Shown: positions 22,800 through 33,984 of the stretch, in pieces
How positions within the stretch are numbered: position 1 is the first letter of the stretch
How the letters are laid out: each line of letters begins with the position of its first letter
Origin: Hymenopus coronatus
Lineage: Eukaryota; Arthropoda; Insecta; Mantodea; Hymenopodidae
DNA: 64,000 bases
NCBI GenBank assembly: GCA_030762935.1
Contig: CM060897.1
Location: 113,642,176-113,706,175 of the forward strand
Direction: 5' to 3'
Made by a program: the position numbers and the translations under genes
The notes under the pieces: generated by a model
The model's database searches: none
Seen by the model: the letters and a program-made list of their open reading frames with translations, nothing else
Told to the model about the DNA's origin: nothing

Positions 22800-23490
22800 T
22801 CAAAATTTGTTATCAAAGTCATTAGAAAAGCACTTTTGCGTTCTCCAAATTACAATTGTTATTCGTTTTTAAGAAAATAAGCCATTACGAAAATGTTTCA
22901 ATGTAAGGAGTACTTTGGAGTAGAGGAATGTTTTAAAAATATTTGTGTCGCTTTCTTGGAGAAATTATATTGCAATTTTTCTACTTAAGGGTTAAATTTA
23001 GTTGTTGAGTTTTCCTGTTCACATGCATGTGCGCAAACGGGTCTTTTTCTAAAATAGTTATTTATGATATAGATATTAGAAATGATGTATTATGAGCAGG
23101 AAGCTTGCGAAACGAGGTCGTAGGCATTGTCATCAATATTTATACACAAGTTACTAATTATTACATTATTTTTACCTACCTCGTATCTGTGATGCGCAGC
23201 GCGGCTGCGATATTCATTTGTTTCTTCTTAGCATCAGTACTGAGAACAGCTGACAGCTGGTGGATGTCAATATACTTGCGCATACGCGGAGTGAAATAAT
23301 ACCTCGAATTTAACTCGTGTTGCTTACGTTAAAAGTTCTACTTTTAGTTCAAGCTGTCTAAAAATATTAGTTTTTGATTTCGGATACGTCAAAAATTGTA
23401 CTTCCAGTGAAATCTCGGTATCGAATTCTTGGGTTGTTACAAAATCTTCTCTACCCACAATGTAGCTTTTCACACAGTAGAGAAAGTAAC
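22800..23490 (+). repeat. Family H 3' half, interrupted
   Basis: Old copy from 'caaagtcattagaaaagcac' to 'acacagtagagaaagtaac'. About 300 bp of foreign sequence (23056-23357) splits it between the minisatellite and the 3' block. Confidence 0.7.
23056..23357. other. Unidentified ~300-bp insertion in family H
   Basis: Flanked by 'tctaaaa' on both sides, a possible 7-bp target duplication. The interior includes 'gatgcgcagcgcggctgcga'. I cannot assign it; a SINE or MITE not otherwise present is likely. Confidence 0.4.
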
Positions 23491-23902
23491 AAGGAATAGC
23501 AGCTAATGTTTGTGTTAGGATTTAACTAATGCATTCACTTTCAGCGATGTGTGGAAAGCTTGTTTCATATTCAGCAGTTTGTGATTTACATTCAAGCCCT
23601 TCTATTTCTTCTATCTTTAGGCGCCATGTTCCGGCATTTGCTATCGAACCCAGCATTTTGCGTGACGTCAAAAGTTGGGGACTTCCGGAGTAAACGTAGC
23701 GTGGCGCCTCACGGGGAACGTTGGGTCGCGGAACTGTCACCAACTGCCAACCCAAAAGGAAGACGAGAATAGAGAAGAAAGTTTCCTCTAAGGAATTATA
23801 ACCCATGTCCTTCCTGCAGCTCGGAATACTGAGTGACTTGTATGTGGACCACTTTTGTATCATCCAAGGGGAGCAAAGAACTTGCAGCTTTTGTTAAAAA
23901 CC
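23491..23902. other. Unassigned, GC-richer segment
   Basis: 23620-23760 is markedly GC-rich (for example 'gtagcgtggcgcctcacggg'). A 113-codon minus-strand frame (23863-23522) shows no motif I know. It is probably retroposon 3' sequence. Confidence 0.35.
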
Positions 23903-24029
23903 TTATATGTTCCGTTCACATGGCTTTCTCTACAACAAATTATTCTCTATATACTATACTTCATGCCATTCGAGTAGAAATAGTCTACTGTTTGCTTTCT
24001 TGTAAGTAGAAGGAAATTAATAAAAGAGA
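23903..24029 (+). repeat. Family H 5' end fragment
   Basis: 'atatgttccgttcacatggc' through 'cttgtaagtagaaggaaatt'. It ends where the non-LTR fragment begins. Confidence 0.75.
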
Positions 24030-24425
24030 ATCCTGACTGTTAATGATGCACTTTTTAATTTGTATGCTGAAGAAATAGAAAGATTTTGGTCAAATAAAAT
24101 TAATGGAGGTATCAATGTATGAGGAGTAAAACCGAAAATGATGCTATTCACAATTGATCAGGTATTAATGGTCATAGATGATCTTCAGAAGATTTTACAT
24201 TTCATTTAAATAAAAGTTATACAGAATACGGAATGAAAATATAATTAAACAAATAAAAAACTATGGCTATCAGAAAAAAGGGTCCAGTCAGATCAAAAAT
24301 ACTAGTAGATAATATAATAATTGAGCAGATGTCACACTTCAAGTACCAGGCAGAAGTTGATGTCATAGAGAAAATAAATAAATTCAATTATATAACACAC
24401 ACGCTAAAAAAGAGCATTAAAATTG
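24030..24425 (+). mobile_element. Non-LTR reverse transcriptase fragment, palm region
   Basis: Translation shows LFNLYAEEIERFW, then MLFTIDQVLMVIDDLQKILHF at the position of the catalytic 'FADD' block (here FTID, with frameshifts). This is followed by VRSKILVDNIIIEQMSHFKY and EKINKFNYITHTLKKSIK. These are the conserved segments after motif C in RTE-like elements. The 'ADD' motif is gone. Confidence 0.75.
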
Positions 24426-24571
24426 TGATGTGTTACAACTACACAACTTTTTCTACATCTATGTGACAAATTATTGTTAAAAAGCTTATTCTTCTATCTA
24501 CATCATGCTAATCGAGATAAGCATCAGCAAAAGTTATTATTATTTGCTCCCTTGTAATTAGAAGGAAAAAT
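24420..24571 (+). repeat. Family H 5' end fragment
   Basis: 'gtgatgtgttacaactacac' to 'gtaattagaaggaaaaa'. A second 5' fragment starts right after it. Confidence 0.75.
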
Positions 24572-24835
24572 ATTGAATGTGCATCATTCACATGTTCTCT
24601 AGCTACACGGCAAACAAACCTTTTACCTCTTATCTACATCATGCTAATCAAGATAAAACATAAGCAGAATTAGTCTTATTACTAGCTCCTTGTAAGCAGA
24701 AATGAAACAGGAAAATGTACAGGCTAAAGTGAGAGTCTTGTCCTTTAAAAGCCGGTCGCTTTGTGAAACAATAGAAATTCCACTCGCTTTTCTTGCCAAA
24801 CGAAACAAACGAGAACACAGAATATACTAAAATGG
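24572..24835 (+). repeat. Family H 5' fragment
   Basis: Starts at 'gcatcattcacatgttctct'. Older-type sequence with 'aaaagccggtcgctttgtga'. Confidence 0.7.
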
Positions 24836-25045
24836 ACAAAAAATGAGGTCAAGATATCGGGAAATAATTAAAAGTAGAAGAAATAAATAATGTAAATGCA
24901 AACGACACATGTAATGGGAAAACCTGCTCAAAGCCTGAATCCTAAAGGAAAAGGAAACCAAGGAAAACCGAAGAAAAGATTGCCAGACCAATTTGGAGCC
25001 GGAATGGATTGGAAAGTCCAAAATCGTGAAGCAGAAAGTAAGTAG
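24836..25045 (+). mobile_element. Non-LTR retrotransposon C-terminal fragment
   Basis: Plus-strand frame reads NPKGKGNQGKPKKRLPDQF followed by GAGMDWKVQNREAESK. This is the 'ARPKGKR..GRP.KRW.DQ' C-terminal signature of RTE-like LINEs. It sits between two family H fragments that are not parts of one copy. Confidence 0.7.
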
Positions 25046-25653
25046 AATGGGAATAAGGAGTACACAAGGTTAAAGAGACAGTTAAATCCTTTAAAAGTTG
25101 GTTGCTATGTGGTTGAAATCCGCTTCACTGCTTGACCAGGAATTGGCAAATTCCTGTGTGTGAAAATGTTAAGTATTTTAAAACTGAAACCAATAATAAA
25201 GAATGCCTCAAAAGTGGTCAACAACGAAAAAATTTAGAAGATATAAATAGTTTGTTTTAACCGGATCTACATTTTTATGCAGTGAGGTGATGTCTATCTC
25301 TTATGGTTTATCAGTTATGCAAAATTCAGCAAAAGTCATCCAGAATAAAGAGGTCTTCAGAGGCTATCCCAAAAAGTTCAAAATACGTATTTTATTTCTC
25401 ATGTAAATATCATTAATATACGGTATTTTAATCAAAATCATCAGAGCCATTTTTTAAAAAAAACAAAACATTTCCAAACATTTTCATGTATACGGTAAAT
25501 TGGGGTGGGGATTTTCCCTCAAAATATTCCTGTGGCATATGCTAAACTTGAGAGATACTAAACTTAAATACCAAGTTTGGTAATTTACCGAGATTTTGTT
25601 TTTGAGTTTTCGTGCTCACGGACATAAACACACAGGGACCTTTTTCTAAAAAT
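25046..25653 (+). repeat. Family H copy lacking both ends
   Basis: From 'aataaggagtacacaaggtt' to the minisatellite and 'gacctttttctaaaa', where the next copy starts directly. Confidence 0.8.
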
Positions 25654-26498
25654 CTGATGTGTTCCATTCACATGGCTTTCTCTAAGTTTCTGTAACAAGT
25701 TATTGTTAATAAACTTATTCTTCAATCCACTTCATGCTAATCGATATAAACATTATCAGACCTGGTCTTATTATTTAGTTGCTTATAACTAGACGAGAAA
25801 TAGAGAAATACAGTAGGCTTAACTGACAGTCAAATGTTTGAAAATGTGGTGTCTGTGGGATTGCAATCCGTTTCATTGTTTGGTCAGGAGTTGACAAATT
25901 TCTATATCAGAAAGGTATTTTAAAACTGAAACCAATAACAGGATTATCTCGAAAACGGCCAACTCCAAGAAAAAAACACGCATGGCATAAATTGAGTATT
26001 TTAAGGAGATCTACATTTTTCTGTTGAAGTTTTTGTCCTGTCTTACGGTTTATGTAAACTTCAACAAAATTCTTGCAGAATAAAGAGGCTCTTCAGAGGC
26101 TATTTTCAGAAAGTTCAAAATATTAATTTTATTTGTTAAATATATAAAATATACGGTATTTTAATCAAAATTCTTGGGGCCATTTTTGAGGGAAACAAAA
26201 TTATCGCAAATTTTGCCGTGTACAGTGTAGTTTGCGGTGGGAAGATTTTCCTGAAGCACCCTTGAGAGATAGTAATTCACCGTAATTTCGTTTTTGAGTT
26301 ATCGTGTTCACAGACACATGGACACACGGACACGAACACACACATACAGAGACATACGCGCACACACACCTTTCTGTAAATACGTTTTTTGTTTTGATAC
26401 CGTGGACCATAAAGCGTGTATTTCTGGTGTAAAATTTTTGGGCGGAGTGCAAGACTTTCTCTCCCTACGTACTATGTGGTGTGTAGAGAAAGTAAAAA
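25654..26498 (+). repeat. Family H copy, full length
   Basis: 5' end 'atctgatgtgttccattcac' abuts the broken end of the previous copy. The 3' end 'gtgtagagaaagtaaaaa' is duplicated by the SINE-C that follows. Confidence 0.9.
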
Positions 26499-26830
26499 GG
26501 TCAGCTACTTAGCGCGGTGGTAGCGCTGCTGCTTGCTAAGCGGGAGACCTGGGTTAGATTCCCAGTACCGGCGTGGGGAATTTACCCCCACTAGGAGACT
26601 TAGACCGGGGTGCACTCAGCCTCGTGAGAAGCTACTTGATTGAGAAGTAGCGGCTCCAGGTACTGAGGACCGCACTAACCGGCTGGGAGGGATTCAAGGC
26701 GCTGACCACGTCTCATCCTTCATTACTGCACCCCATCCATGACGTCAGTCATGGATCGAGATGGGGGGCGCAGCGGCCGGCCGGTAGACCGTGGTTCCTT
26801 GTGAACTGTCGTGCTATGGATTTGTTATAA
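26499..26830 (+). mobile_element. SINE-C, 332 bp, 13-bp target duplication
   Basis: tRNA-like head 'tagcgcggtggtagcgctg' with box B 'gggttagattccc'. The body runs through 'gcaccccatccatgacgtca' and ends in 'gtgaactgtcgtgctatgga'. The flanking 13-mers gagaaagtaaaaa (26486-26498, 26831-26843) are the family H terminus itself. Confidence 0.92.
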
Positions 26831-26843
26831 GAGAAAGTAAAAA

Positions 26844-27049
26844 CTGAGTTGAATGCAGCCAGCGGTATTACTGCGAAGTGAGAAGCGAACTATTGATGGA
26901 ATTGACATGCAAACAAATTTACAAAGGATTACGAAGTCGGAATTTGAGCTTTTGGCGTATTTTGTTTGCATACGTCTATTTAGAATAAAGTGCGGTCGTT
27001 CTTCTTATGCTTGTTCTATGAAATTTACCGTTCACCTTTAATAAGATTA
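26844..27049. other. Unassigned
   Basis: A 62-codon plus frame (26853-27041) has no recognisable motif. No repeat noticed. Confidence 0.35.
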
Positions 27050-27404
27050 AAAACCTGATGTGCTCCATTCGCATGAGTTTCTCTACCTGTTCTAAATATA
27101 AACTCTTACAGAAGATTATTGTAAAGAAATTGTTTAATTACTGGCTTTGTTGTAAGTAGGAGGAAAGTTAGGCTATTCACAAGGCTAACGCCATAGTAAA
27201 ATCTTTTTAAAGCTAACGCTATGTGAGACCATTGAAATTAGATTTTCTTTGACCAGGAGTAAAATAAGAGAGGTATGAAACGAAGGATTACTTCCGGTGG
27301 AGGTTTGCTGAAAATCATGACCTTGGAGAGTGCAGAACTTAAATACATGGAAATATGACTTACCGACATACACGCATACACAGCTTTTTCTAAAAGTACT
27401 TTAT
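27050..27404 (+). repeat. Family H copy with large internal deletion
   Basis: 5' end 'aaacctgatgtgctccattc'. Only the 5' quarter and a piece around 'ttccggtggaggtttgctga' remain before an inverted copy begins. Confidence 0.75.
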
Positions 27405-28230
27405 TACTTCATCTACACGTACTATGTAAATAGTGTATAGAGAAGGTATTGTATTTCACCCAAAAATTCGATACCGAGATTTCACCGAAAGTCCAAATAA
27501 AGGCATTTTTAGAAAAAGATCCGTCTGTGTGTGTCTGTCTATGTAAGTGTTTGTGGACCTCATACCTGAAAAACGAAAAGCTGATTAAATACCAAACTTT
27601 GTATTGAAGTTCAGTATCTTCCAAGGATGCGACTTGAAGATTTTCAAAAAACCACCCAACTACCTTTGTATGGAACATTTTTCGAAAATTTTGATTTTCT
27701 CAAAGATGGCTTTAACGGTTTTGATTACAACACCGTATAATAAAGATATTCACCTCACAAATAATATTTATACTTTGAATTTGTTGGGAATAGTCTCTGA
27801 GGAGGTGTTTATTCTGGTTGAGCCTTGCAGAACTTTGCATAACGGTTAAATTGCATGAAATAGACAAAAGCTTAGTACACAAAAACTAGATCTCGTTAAA
27901 ACACATAATTCATGCTAATACGTTTTTCTTGTAGAATTAATCGTTTTTCGAGATATTCATTGTTATTGGTTTCAATTTTAAACTAATTAACTTTTCTCAA
28001 TCGGGATCGTGCAAATCAAACCGAACCTCAATTGTTTCACATAGTAACCAGTTATCGCTTTAGTCTAGTGTATTCCCTTATTTACTTCCTATTAACAAGG
28101 AAGCAAGTAATAATACCAATTCTGCTAATGTTTATCTAGACTAGCATGACGTAGATAAAAGAATGCTTTTTGTTTGAAAAAATTGTTTCTGGAACTGCTA
28201 GAGAAGGTTATGTGAATGGATCCCTCAATT
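27405..28230 (-). repeat. Family H copy, full length
   Basis: 3' palindrome 'tacacgtactatgtaaatag'; 5' end decayed ('ctagagaaggttatgtgaat'). It forms an inverted pair with the preceding fragment and is followed by a plus-oriented 3' end. Confidence 0.88.
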
Positions 28231-28239
28231 TGTTATATT

Positions 28240-28344
28240 GATTTATATGTAGTTCCTGGAAATTTTGGTTCAGAATATTTGGGTAGAATGCAATGCCTTT
28301 CTAGAAATAGAATTGTGTGTACGTGCTAGAGAAAATAAAAATCC
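28240..28344 (+). repeat. Family H 3' end fragment
   Basis: About 100 bp from 'gttcctggaaattttggttc' to 'cgtgctagagaaaataaaaa'. Confidence 0.65.
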
Positions 28345-29162
28345 ATTAGCTACAACTGAGCATAAAAATATTACTAACAATTATTTTAATTTAGATTTTG
28401 AAGCTTGAAAACTACGATGAAAAGGGAAGAAAATATGTCTTTGCATATGGAAAAGCAAAATCCATAAGGTGATGTAATTTTAACGAAAATGTACAGTAGC
28501 TTCTTTGTGAGTAAAAGGAAGCAGGAAGAAGGGGAAAGGGTTGGCTGGAGAGCCATCACCCTTTGCATTTGACTTGAGAGAATCATCACAAATGGAGCTG
28601 TGAAGATCAGAATACTTTACGCTTCCCTGATTTCATGTAAAGTTCCCTCGAACCGCTTGCATTTCCACCACTTTATATACATACACTTAACTTTCTGTAC
28701 GATTGCACTCGAAAAACTCTCCCTCTCTCTTGAACCCCACATTTTCTCCCCTTCCCCTTTTCTTGCTCCGTCCGTCCCTGTTGTTGCGCTCTTAACAAGG
28801 ATCTCCCCTTTCGCTCTCCTCAATTTTAATCACAAGGGTTGGAAAGCAAGTGGCTAGATTCCACTTATCCTCTCGACAACAAGCCATCTTTCTTTCTATT
28901 TCCTCTTAGTATTACACATTTTCAGAGCTAAAATAAGGATAAGTAAGGGGGGAAAGTAATGTGACTCGTGTGCTGGGGGCTACAAGACACTTAGTGTAAA
29001 CTTCTCTTTCCTTTAAATTTCATTACAGAGCCTTCTGGTGCTTTAAGAATGCAATAAACGCTTAAAGGGTAGATGACAATTTTACATATTTTTCATTCTG
29101 AGCTTAAACTTCAAAAACTCTCCAAACGAGGATCGCATATCACGTTCTATTTGTCTTTCTAG
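28345..29162. other. Unassigned; pyrimidine-rich plus strand at 28700-28830
   Basis: Contains CT-rich sequence (ctctccctctctcttgaac) and 60-85-codon frames on both strands that reflect that composition. No family recognised. Confidence 0.35.
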
Positions 29163-29797
29163 CAGGTGGTTCAACTGCCCCGTGTTTGACATGTGCAGAT
29201 ATCCCTGCGTGCGTTAGAAGGGTTGCAAAATTCAAGGAGGACAGTTCTTGTTAAAATCGACCAGCACGAAGAACAAAGCTATGAATTTTAATTATCGACA
29301 AACTTCATGAAGTAAATAAGATTCTTATTAAAAACAAAAAGGTTTATAAACGCGCCTAGGTAGTGTGGTGGTAGTGTGTATGCCGCACATTCAACAGGTC
29401 AAGAGTTCTAATCTTTCTTAGGGTGAGTTACATGGATAAAGTTTTTTCTCAGGGGTTTTCTTATCCTGAGGAGACGAATGTCGAGTAACTTTAAGCTCCA
29501 TGAACCCCGAGATCATATGAGCATCATTTCACCAATTTCATTCATCGTCCAATATGACCAACTAGGTTAAAGGTCGTTACGCTAAAAAAAAAAAAAATAA
29601 TAGAGACCTGGCAAGAGCAACCTATGTTATACACTGCTCACTGTCTTCATTGATAAACAAGATGGGTGAAACGAAGGTCACTCAACCAATTCCCCACTTA
29701 CTGGTGTTAACTTGAAATAGCCCCGTTGAGTTCTTCAACTCTTTAACCACCAGAAACACATCTCTATTTTTCATATACGGGGTAGTTGAGCCACCTG
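29163..29797 (+). repeat. R2 repeat with terminal inverted repeats, split by SINE-A
   Basis: The left end CAGGTGGTTCAACTGCCCC matches the inverse of the right end (29779-29797) with two differences, so this is a TIR element of about 390 bp plus the nested SINE-A. I could not fix the target duplication, so the superfamily is unknown. Confidence 0.75.
29354..29600 (+). mobile_element. SINE-A
   Basis: Head 'gtagtgtggtggtagtgtg'; the box-B position reads 'aagagttctaatc', which is degenerate. The tail is 'aaaggtcgttacgct' followed by 13 A. It interrupts R2. Confidence 0.85.
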
Positions 29798-29947
29798 ATA
29801 GGTTAAGTGTTAGTGTTGTGTCATGTTGGAACTTGAGACCTGAAATTAAGCTGAAACAACGCGAGCCTTCTTCATATAATTATTTATCATTGAACACCGT
29901 TTAGTGACCTTGTATTACATAATCATATTGCCTCCGGTTATACATAG

Positions 29948-30722
29948 TTTTACTTTCTCCATATATAATATGTATATAGTAGGTAGCTACAGAAGATATT
30001 GTATTCCCCTGTCGATATTCACTGGAAATACTTAATGTAAGATCCCCTGAAACGTAATCTGAGACAAAAGCTCGCGCGCGCGTGTGTGTGAAGAACAAAA
30101 TTACTAAAAAACTAAAAATTCTTAACTATATTTGATATTTAAGCTCAATAATTACCATGAATGAGACACAAAGATTTTCAAGAAAAATCACCCACCCCAA
30201 ACTACACTATACATACAAAAATTTGAACATTTTATTTTCTTAAAAATTGTTATAACGATTTTAATTAAAAGAACGTATATTATAGATAAAGTACACGTCA
30301 ACATGTATACCCTACATTCTCCAGGAATAGCTTCTGAAGTGCTCTTTATCCTGAATAATTTCTATATATCTGGTAAGCTGTAAGTGATAGATAAAAATGT
30401 AGATGTCGTTAAACCCCAAAACCTATATCACATACAGTTTCTTTTAGAATGTACCTTTCCTGAGATATTCCGGGTTATTGATTTCAAATTTAAAATAAAT
30501 ACTTTAATTTTTCTGTTTAAGAGAACGAACTTCAATGGCAATCGCATAGCGAAAGCTTTTATATGATTGACCGTCAATTTTGCCTAGTTTATTCCCTTTA
30601 ATCCCTTCTACTTATAAGGAATTAAATAATAAGATACTTCCTCCTAATGTTTATTTTGATTAGCATGATTGTTATCAGAGTAGGTACAGAAAGTCATGTG
30701 AATGGATGGCATACGATATTTT
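29948..30722 (-). repeat. Family H copy, old
   Basis: 3' palindrome 'tatataatatgtatatagta' is degraded and AT-rich; 5' end 'agtcatgtgaatggatggca'. It is the right half of the first R2 + family H unit. Confidence 0.82.
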
Positions 30723-30748
30723 CCTATATATTTCTCTGCCTCTTGGAT

Positions 30749-31039
30749 CAGGTGGCCCAACGGCGCCGTATTTGACATGTGCAGATATCCCTTCATGCGT
30801 TTAAAGAGTTGCAGAACGCAACGGGGCTATATAAAGAGAACTGGCAGGAAGAACCTTCATTATACCCTCTTAATGATCGCGACCGACTCACCCTCTCTAC
30901 CGATGAGCAAAAGTGGTAAAACGAAGATTGTTCAACCAGTTCTACACTTAATGTTTTAACTTGAAATAACCCTGCTGAGCACTGCAAGCTTTTCACCGCA
31001 AGAAGGGATGTTTGTACATTTTAAATATTTGGCCACCTG
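30749..31039 (+). repeat. R2 repeat, SINE-free copy
   Basis: Begins CAGGTGGCCCAACGGCGCC and ends with the inverse of CAGGTGGCC. It aligns with 29163-29797 minus the SINE. The flank after it (to about 31130) also aligns with 29798-29900, so the duplicated unit extends beyond the TIRs. Confidence 0.75.
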
Positions 31040-31157
31040 ATAGAGTCAGTATTAGATGCTGTGGCAACTTGAGATGGACCACAAGATAGAACAACGTGAG
31101 CGTCGCTGGATGTATTATTGAATCTCCATTTATTAAATAAATACGTTAGGGATATAT

Positions 31158-31599
31158 TTTTATTTTCTCTGCATGTACTGTGAACGTAGTAGCTAGAGAA
31201 CACATTGTGTTCCATCCAAAAGTTTTATGTCGTGATTTCACCAAAAGTATATTTTCTGAATTCTCCTGCGACAAAAAAAGGAGGCATTTTTGGAACAAGA
31301 TCCGTGTGTGCGTGAACAACGTAACTCAAAAACTTAGTGTTTAAGTTCAGCATCTTCCAAGGATGCGACACGAAGATTTTCCAAAAAACTTCTTACCCTA
31401 AAGTACCCATTAAATTGAAACAATTTCGAAAATGTCATGTTTCTCAGAAATTACAAAAATTTGGTTAAAATACGTTTTATTAAAGATATTTACATGACAG
31501 ATATTTTGCATTTTCTAGGAGTAGCCTCAAAAGATATCTTCACTCCGATGAGATTTACATAATTGGTAAATCGTAAAAGGTGGACAATAAATTCCACAC

Positions 31600-31675
<76 letters not shown>

Positions 31676-32042
31676 GATCTTGTCAAAAAACACACTTTAC
31701 GTCATATACCTTTTTTATAAGTTAGTATATACGTTTTTCTGAGATATTCCTCGTAATTGATTTAAATTGTAAAATACTTAAACTTTTCTCAAATGTGAAT
31801 TTGTCATTCCTCTTTCTTTTGTTTTACTCCTGGTCATACAAGTAGATCCAAATTTTGAAAGATTTGACTATCGCTTTAGCGTAGTGTGTTCCTTTATTGC
31901 CCTCCTACTTAAAAGTAACTCCATTTTTGCTATGACGAATATCGATTATCATGAAGTAGATAGTAGAATAACTTGGTACGAACAGTTCCTTCAGACTGGG
32001 AGAAAAACTCATGCCAATGGAATACATCGGATTTTTTTCACC
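31158..32042 (-). repeat. Family H copy, old, with (AAT)n
   Basis: 3' end 'tgcatgtactgtgaacgtag', 5' end 'gccaatggaatacatcggat'. It follows R2 just as the copy at 29948 does. Confidence 0.82.
31600..31675. repeat. (AAT)n microsatellite
   Basis: About 25 AAT units within the family H copy. On the minus strand it produces a long poly-tyrosine frame with no biological meaning. Confidence 0.97.
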
Positions 32043-32534
32043 CAAGAATATATTGTAACATCCAAGATTTCAATACTAGATTATAAAAATTTCTGTGCTA
32101 GTATAATTAACTCAGAATGAGTGGCAAAAGTTAGATCACTCTAGAACAAGTGGTTCTTGAGAAAAATGGTAAAACATGTGTGCAGAAAAATGAATTTCGA
32201 GTTACATTTTGCAGTTAGCATACAATAAGCCACTTCCATACTTCATCTTTAGCTCTCTTATTGTTCTTGTTATGTTTTCTGTCTCTAAATTAGACTTCTG
32301 CAATCTGAAAAGATCGATTTTGTTGAAAATGTTCATTGTGTATCTTCCAGTGTGAATGCATTAGCATCTTCAAACGATGTATGCTACTTTCATTGAAAGC
32401 TAATACAGCATCACTACAGCTAAAGTTTCTGGCATTCTACTCAATATGACACTGTAGAAGCTCTGATTCGACCAGACCTGCATTTCTATTGACAGTAATG
32501 GCTAGTTGTGTTGAATTGCAATATTTACATGGCA
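32043..32534. other. Unassigned AT-rich DNA
   Basis: No repeat or ORF recognised. Confidence 0.4.
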
Positions 32535-32640
32535 GAAAATTCTGAAGAGTTGCATTGACATGACTTTCTCTATATTCTACAAACAAACTTCTTACAGAAG
32601 ATTATTCTTACTGCTTCATGCTGATCTATATAAAGTATTA

Positions 32641-33189
32641 TTTATTTATGCTAAGCTTTATACAAGTGAATATAACCGGTGTTCAGCCCCTGGCTCTTTA
32701 CCGGTCATACTCGTATTTTACAATAGTTTATTAATTCTAGTTTATTACACCATTTTGTCTATTTATTGTCCATATCCATTTATTTTTCACTTTGTGTAAG
32801 AATTGTCCAATCTTCTTACTATCTTTTTGAAACATTTCAACTACTACTGCATTTCTATCTCTTTTAAACCATTTCTTATTAATATACTCTTTTCTCCAAA
32901 TTTCAGTCCCTTTACATTTAAATAAAATGTGTTCCATATTTTCATTTCCGCCACATGTAGGACATTAGTTTTGTGGAATACTTGTCACACCTATTAACTT
33001 TTCCCTTCCCCATGATACTTTCACTGGTATATAGAAAACTAAAGATCTCTTTTCAGTTATCTCATTAAATATTTTTTGTATTTCTATATCCTCAAATCAT
33101 TTCCTTGCCAACTTCCAGAAGCTATTCACCTTATTTTCTCTTCTTCTCCACATTTCCCCTAACCCACAGCTTTCCAGGTTATTTCTGAG
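32641..33189 (-). mobile_element. 5'-truncated LINE, 13-bp target duplication
   Basis: Minus-strand translation includes SLVFYIPVKVSWGREKLIGV, a stop, then the knuckle CPTCGGNENMEHILFKC and GTEIWRKEYINKKWFKRDR. This is the C-terminal Cys2-His-Cys of a non-LTR ORF2. Exact 13-mers atataaagtatta flank it (32628-32640, 33190-33202). The C-terminal 66 codons (32937-32737) are still open, so it is among the better preserved LINE pieces here. Confidence 0.88.
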
Positions 33190-33748
33190 ATATAAAGTAT
33201 TAGCAGAATGATCTTATTACTTAGTTCCTTATAAGTAAGAGGGAACTAAAAGAATACTCTATGCTAAGCCAATAATAAAAGGCTTTAAAGGCTGTCGCTA
33301 TGCGATTCTCTTTGAAATGCATTTCTTTGCAGGTCAGGAGTAAAAATATAGAAACATGTGTGACATCCGTTTGAAAAGAGTATAATTATTTTAAAATTAA
33401 AACCAATAATAAGGAATATCTCGGAAAAGGTTAGCTGGAAAAAAAAGGTAAAGCAAATAAATTGTGTGTTATGATGAGATCTAAATTTTTATCTTTCTCT
33501 AACGGATTTTTCATGTAAATATTTTTAATATATGATACTTTAATCAAAATCTTGAATGCCTTTTTGGAGGAAATAAAATTGTTCGTAAATTATGTGAAAG
33601 GTAACCTGCGGTGGGGGGATTTTATTGAAAATCTGCATGTACTATGCCTGCGTGTCTACTAAATTATATTTAACGGATTGTCGTTTTGGAGCTATGTTTT
33701 CTAACACACTGACCTTTTTCTATTTTTAGGGGGTTTCTAAACATGTAT

Positions 33749-33820
33749 GCGTTTCGCGGCGGCCGGCCCTCAGCCGTCATGGTGCGGCCGCGGGGCGGTT
33801 CGGTCGCTCAGGGAACGCAC
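33749..33820. other. 72-bp GC-rich insertion with 5-bp target duplication
   Basis: 55 of 72 bases are G or C, with many CpG, in a context around one-third GC. Flanked by TGTAT (33744-33748 and 33821-33825). Removing it restores the family H sequence 'catgtatttcaggtgaaat'. Its ends GCGTT and AACGC are short inverted repeats, the right one offset by two bases. Confidence 0.8.
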
Positions 33821-33984
33821 TGTATTTCAGGTGAAATCTCGGTATAGAATATTTGGGTGTAATACAATACTTTATTAGTCTACTGTGTACATAGTGCGTA
33901 CGTGCTAGAGAAAGTAAAAGTCACTCAGTGTATTATTGGTTAGACTCAAATCTACATTTTTATTGATTCACCCATATAGCTCTA

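Larger units (their letters stand above)
32535..33919 (+). repeat. Family H copy with a LINE and a GC-rich insert
   Basis: 5' end 'ctgaagagttgcattgacat'; 3' end 'tagtgcgtacgtgctagaga'. Two insertions with target duplications split it: a LINE at 32641-33189 and a 72-bp GC-rich block at 33749-33820. Confidence 0.88.

Noticed and set aside
26499..26580. tRNA gene candidate
   Set aside because: A and B boxes are present, but the body is shared with 1027-1351, target duplications flank it and no acceptor stem is visible, so it is a SINE head. The same reasoning applies to the other tRNA-like segments.
28600..28857. Overlapping frames on both strands in a CT-rich region
   Set aside because: Frame openness is explained by base composition; no motif and no conserved start context.
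31490..31693. Long poly-tyrosine frame on the minus strand
   Set aside because: It is the translation of an (AAT)n microsatellite.
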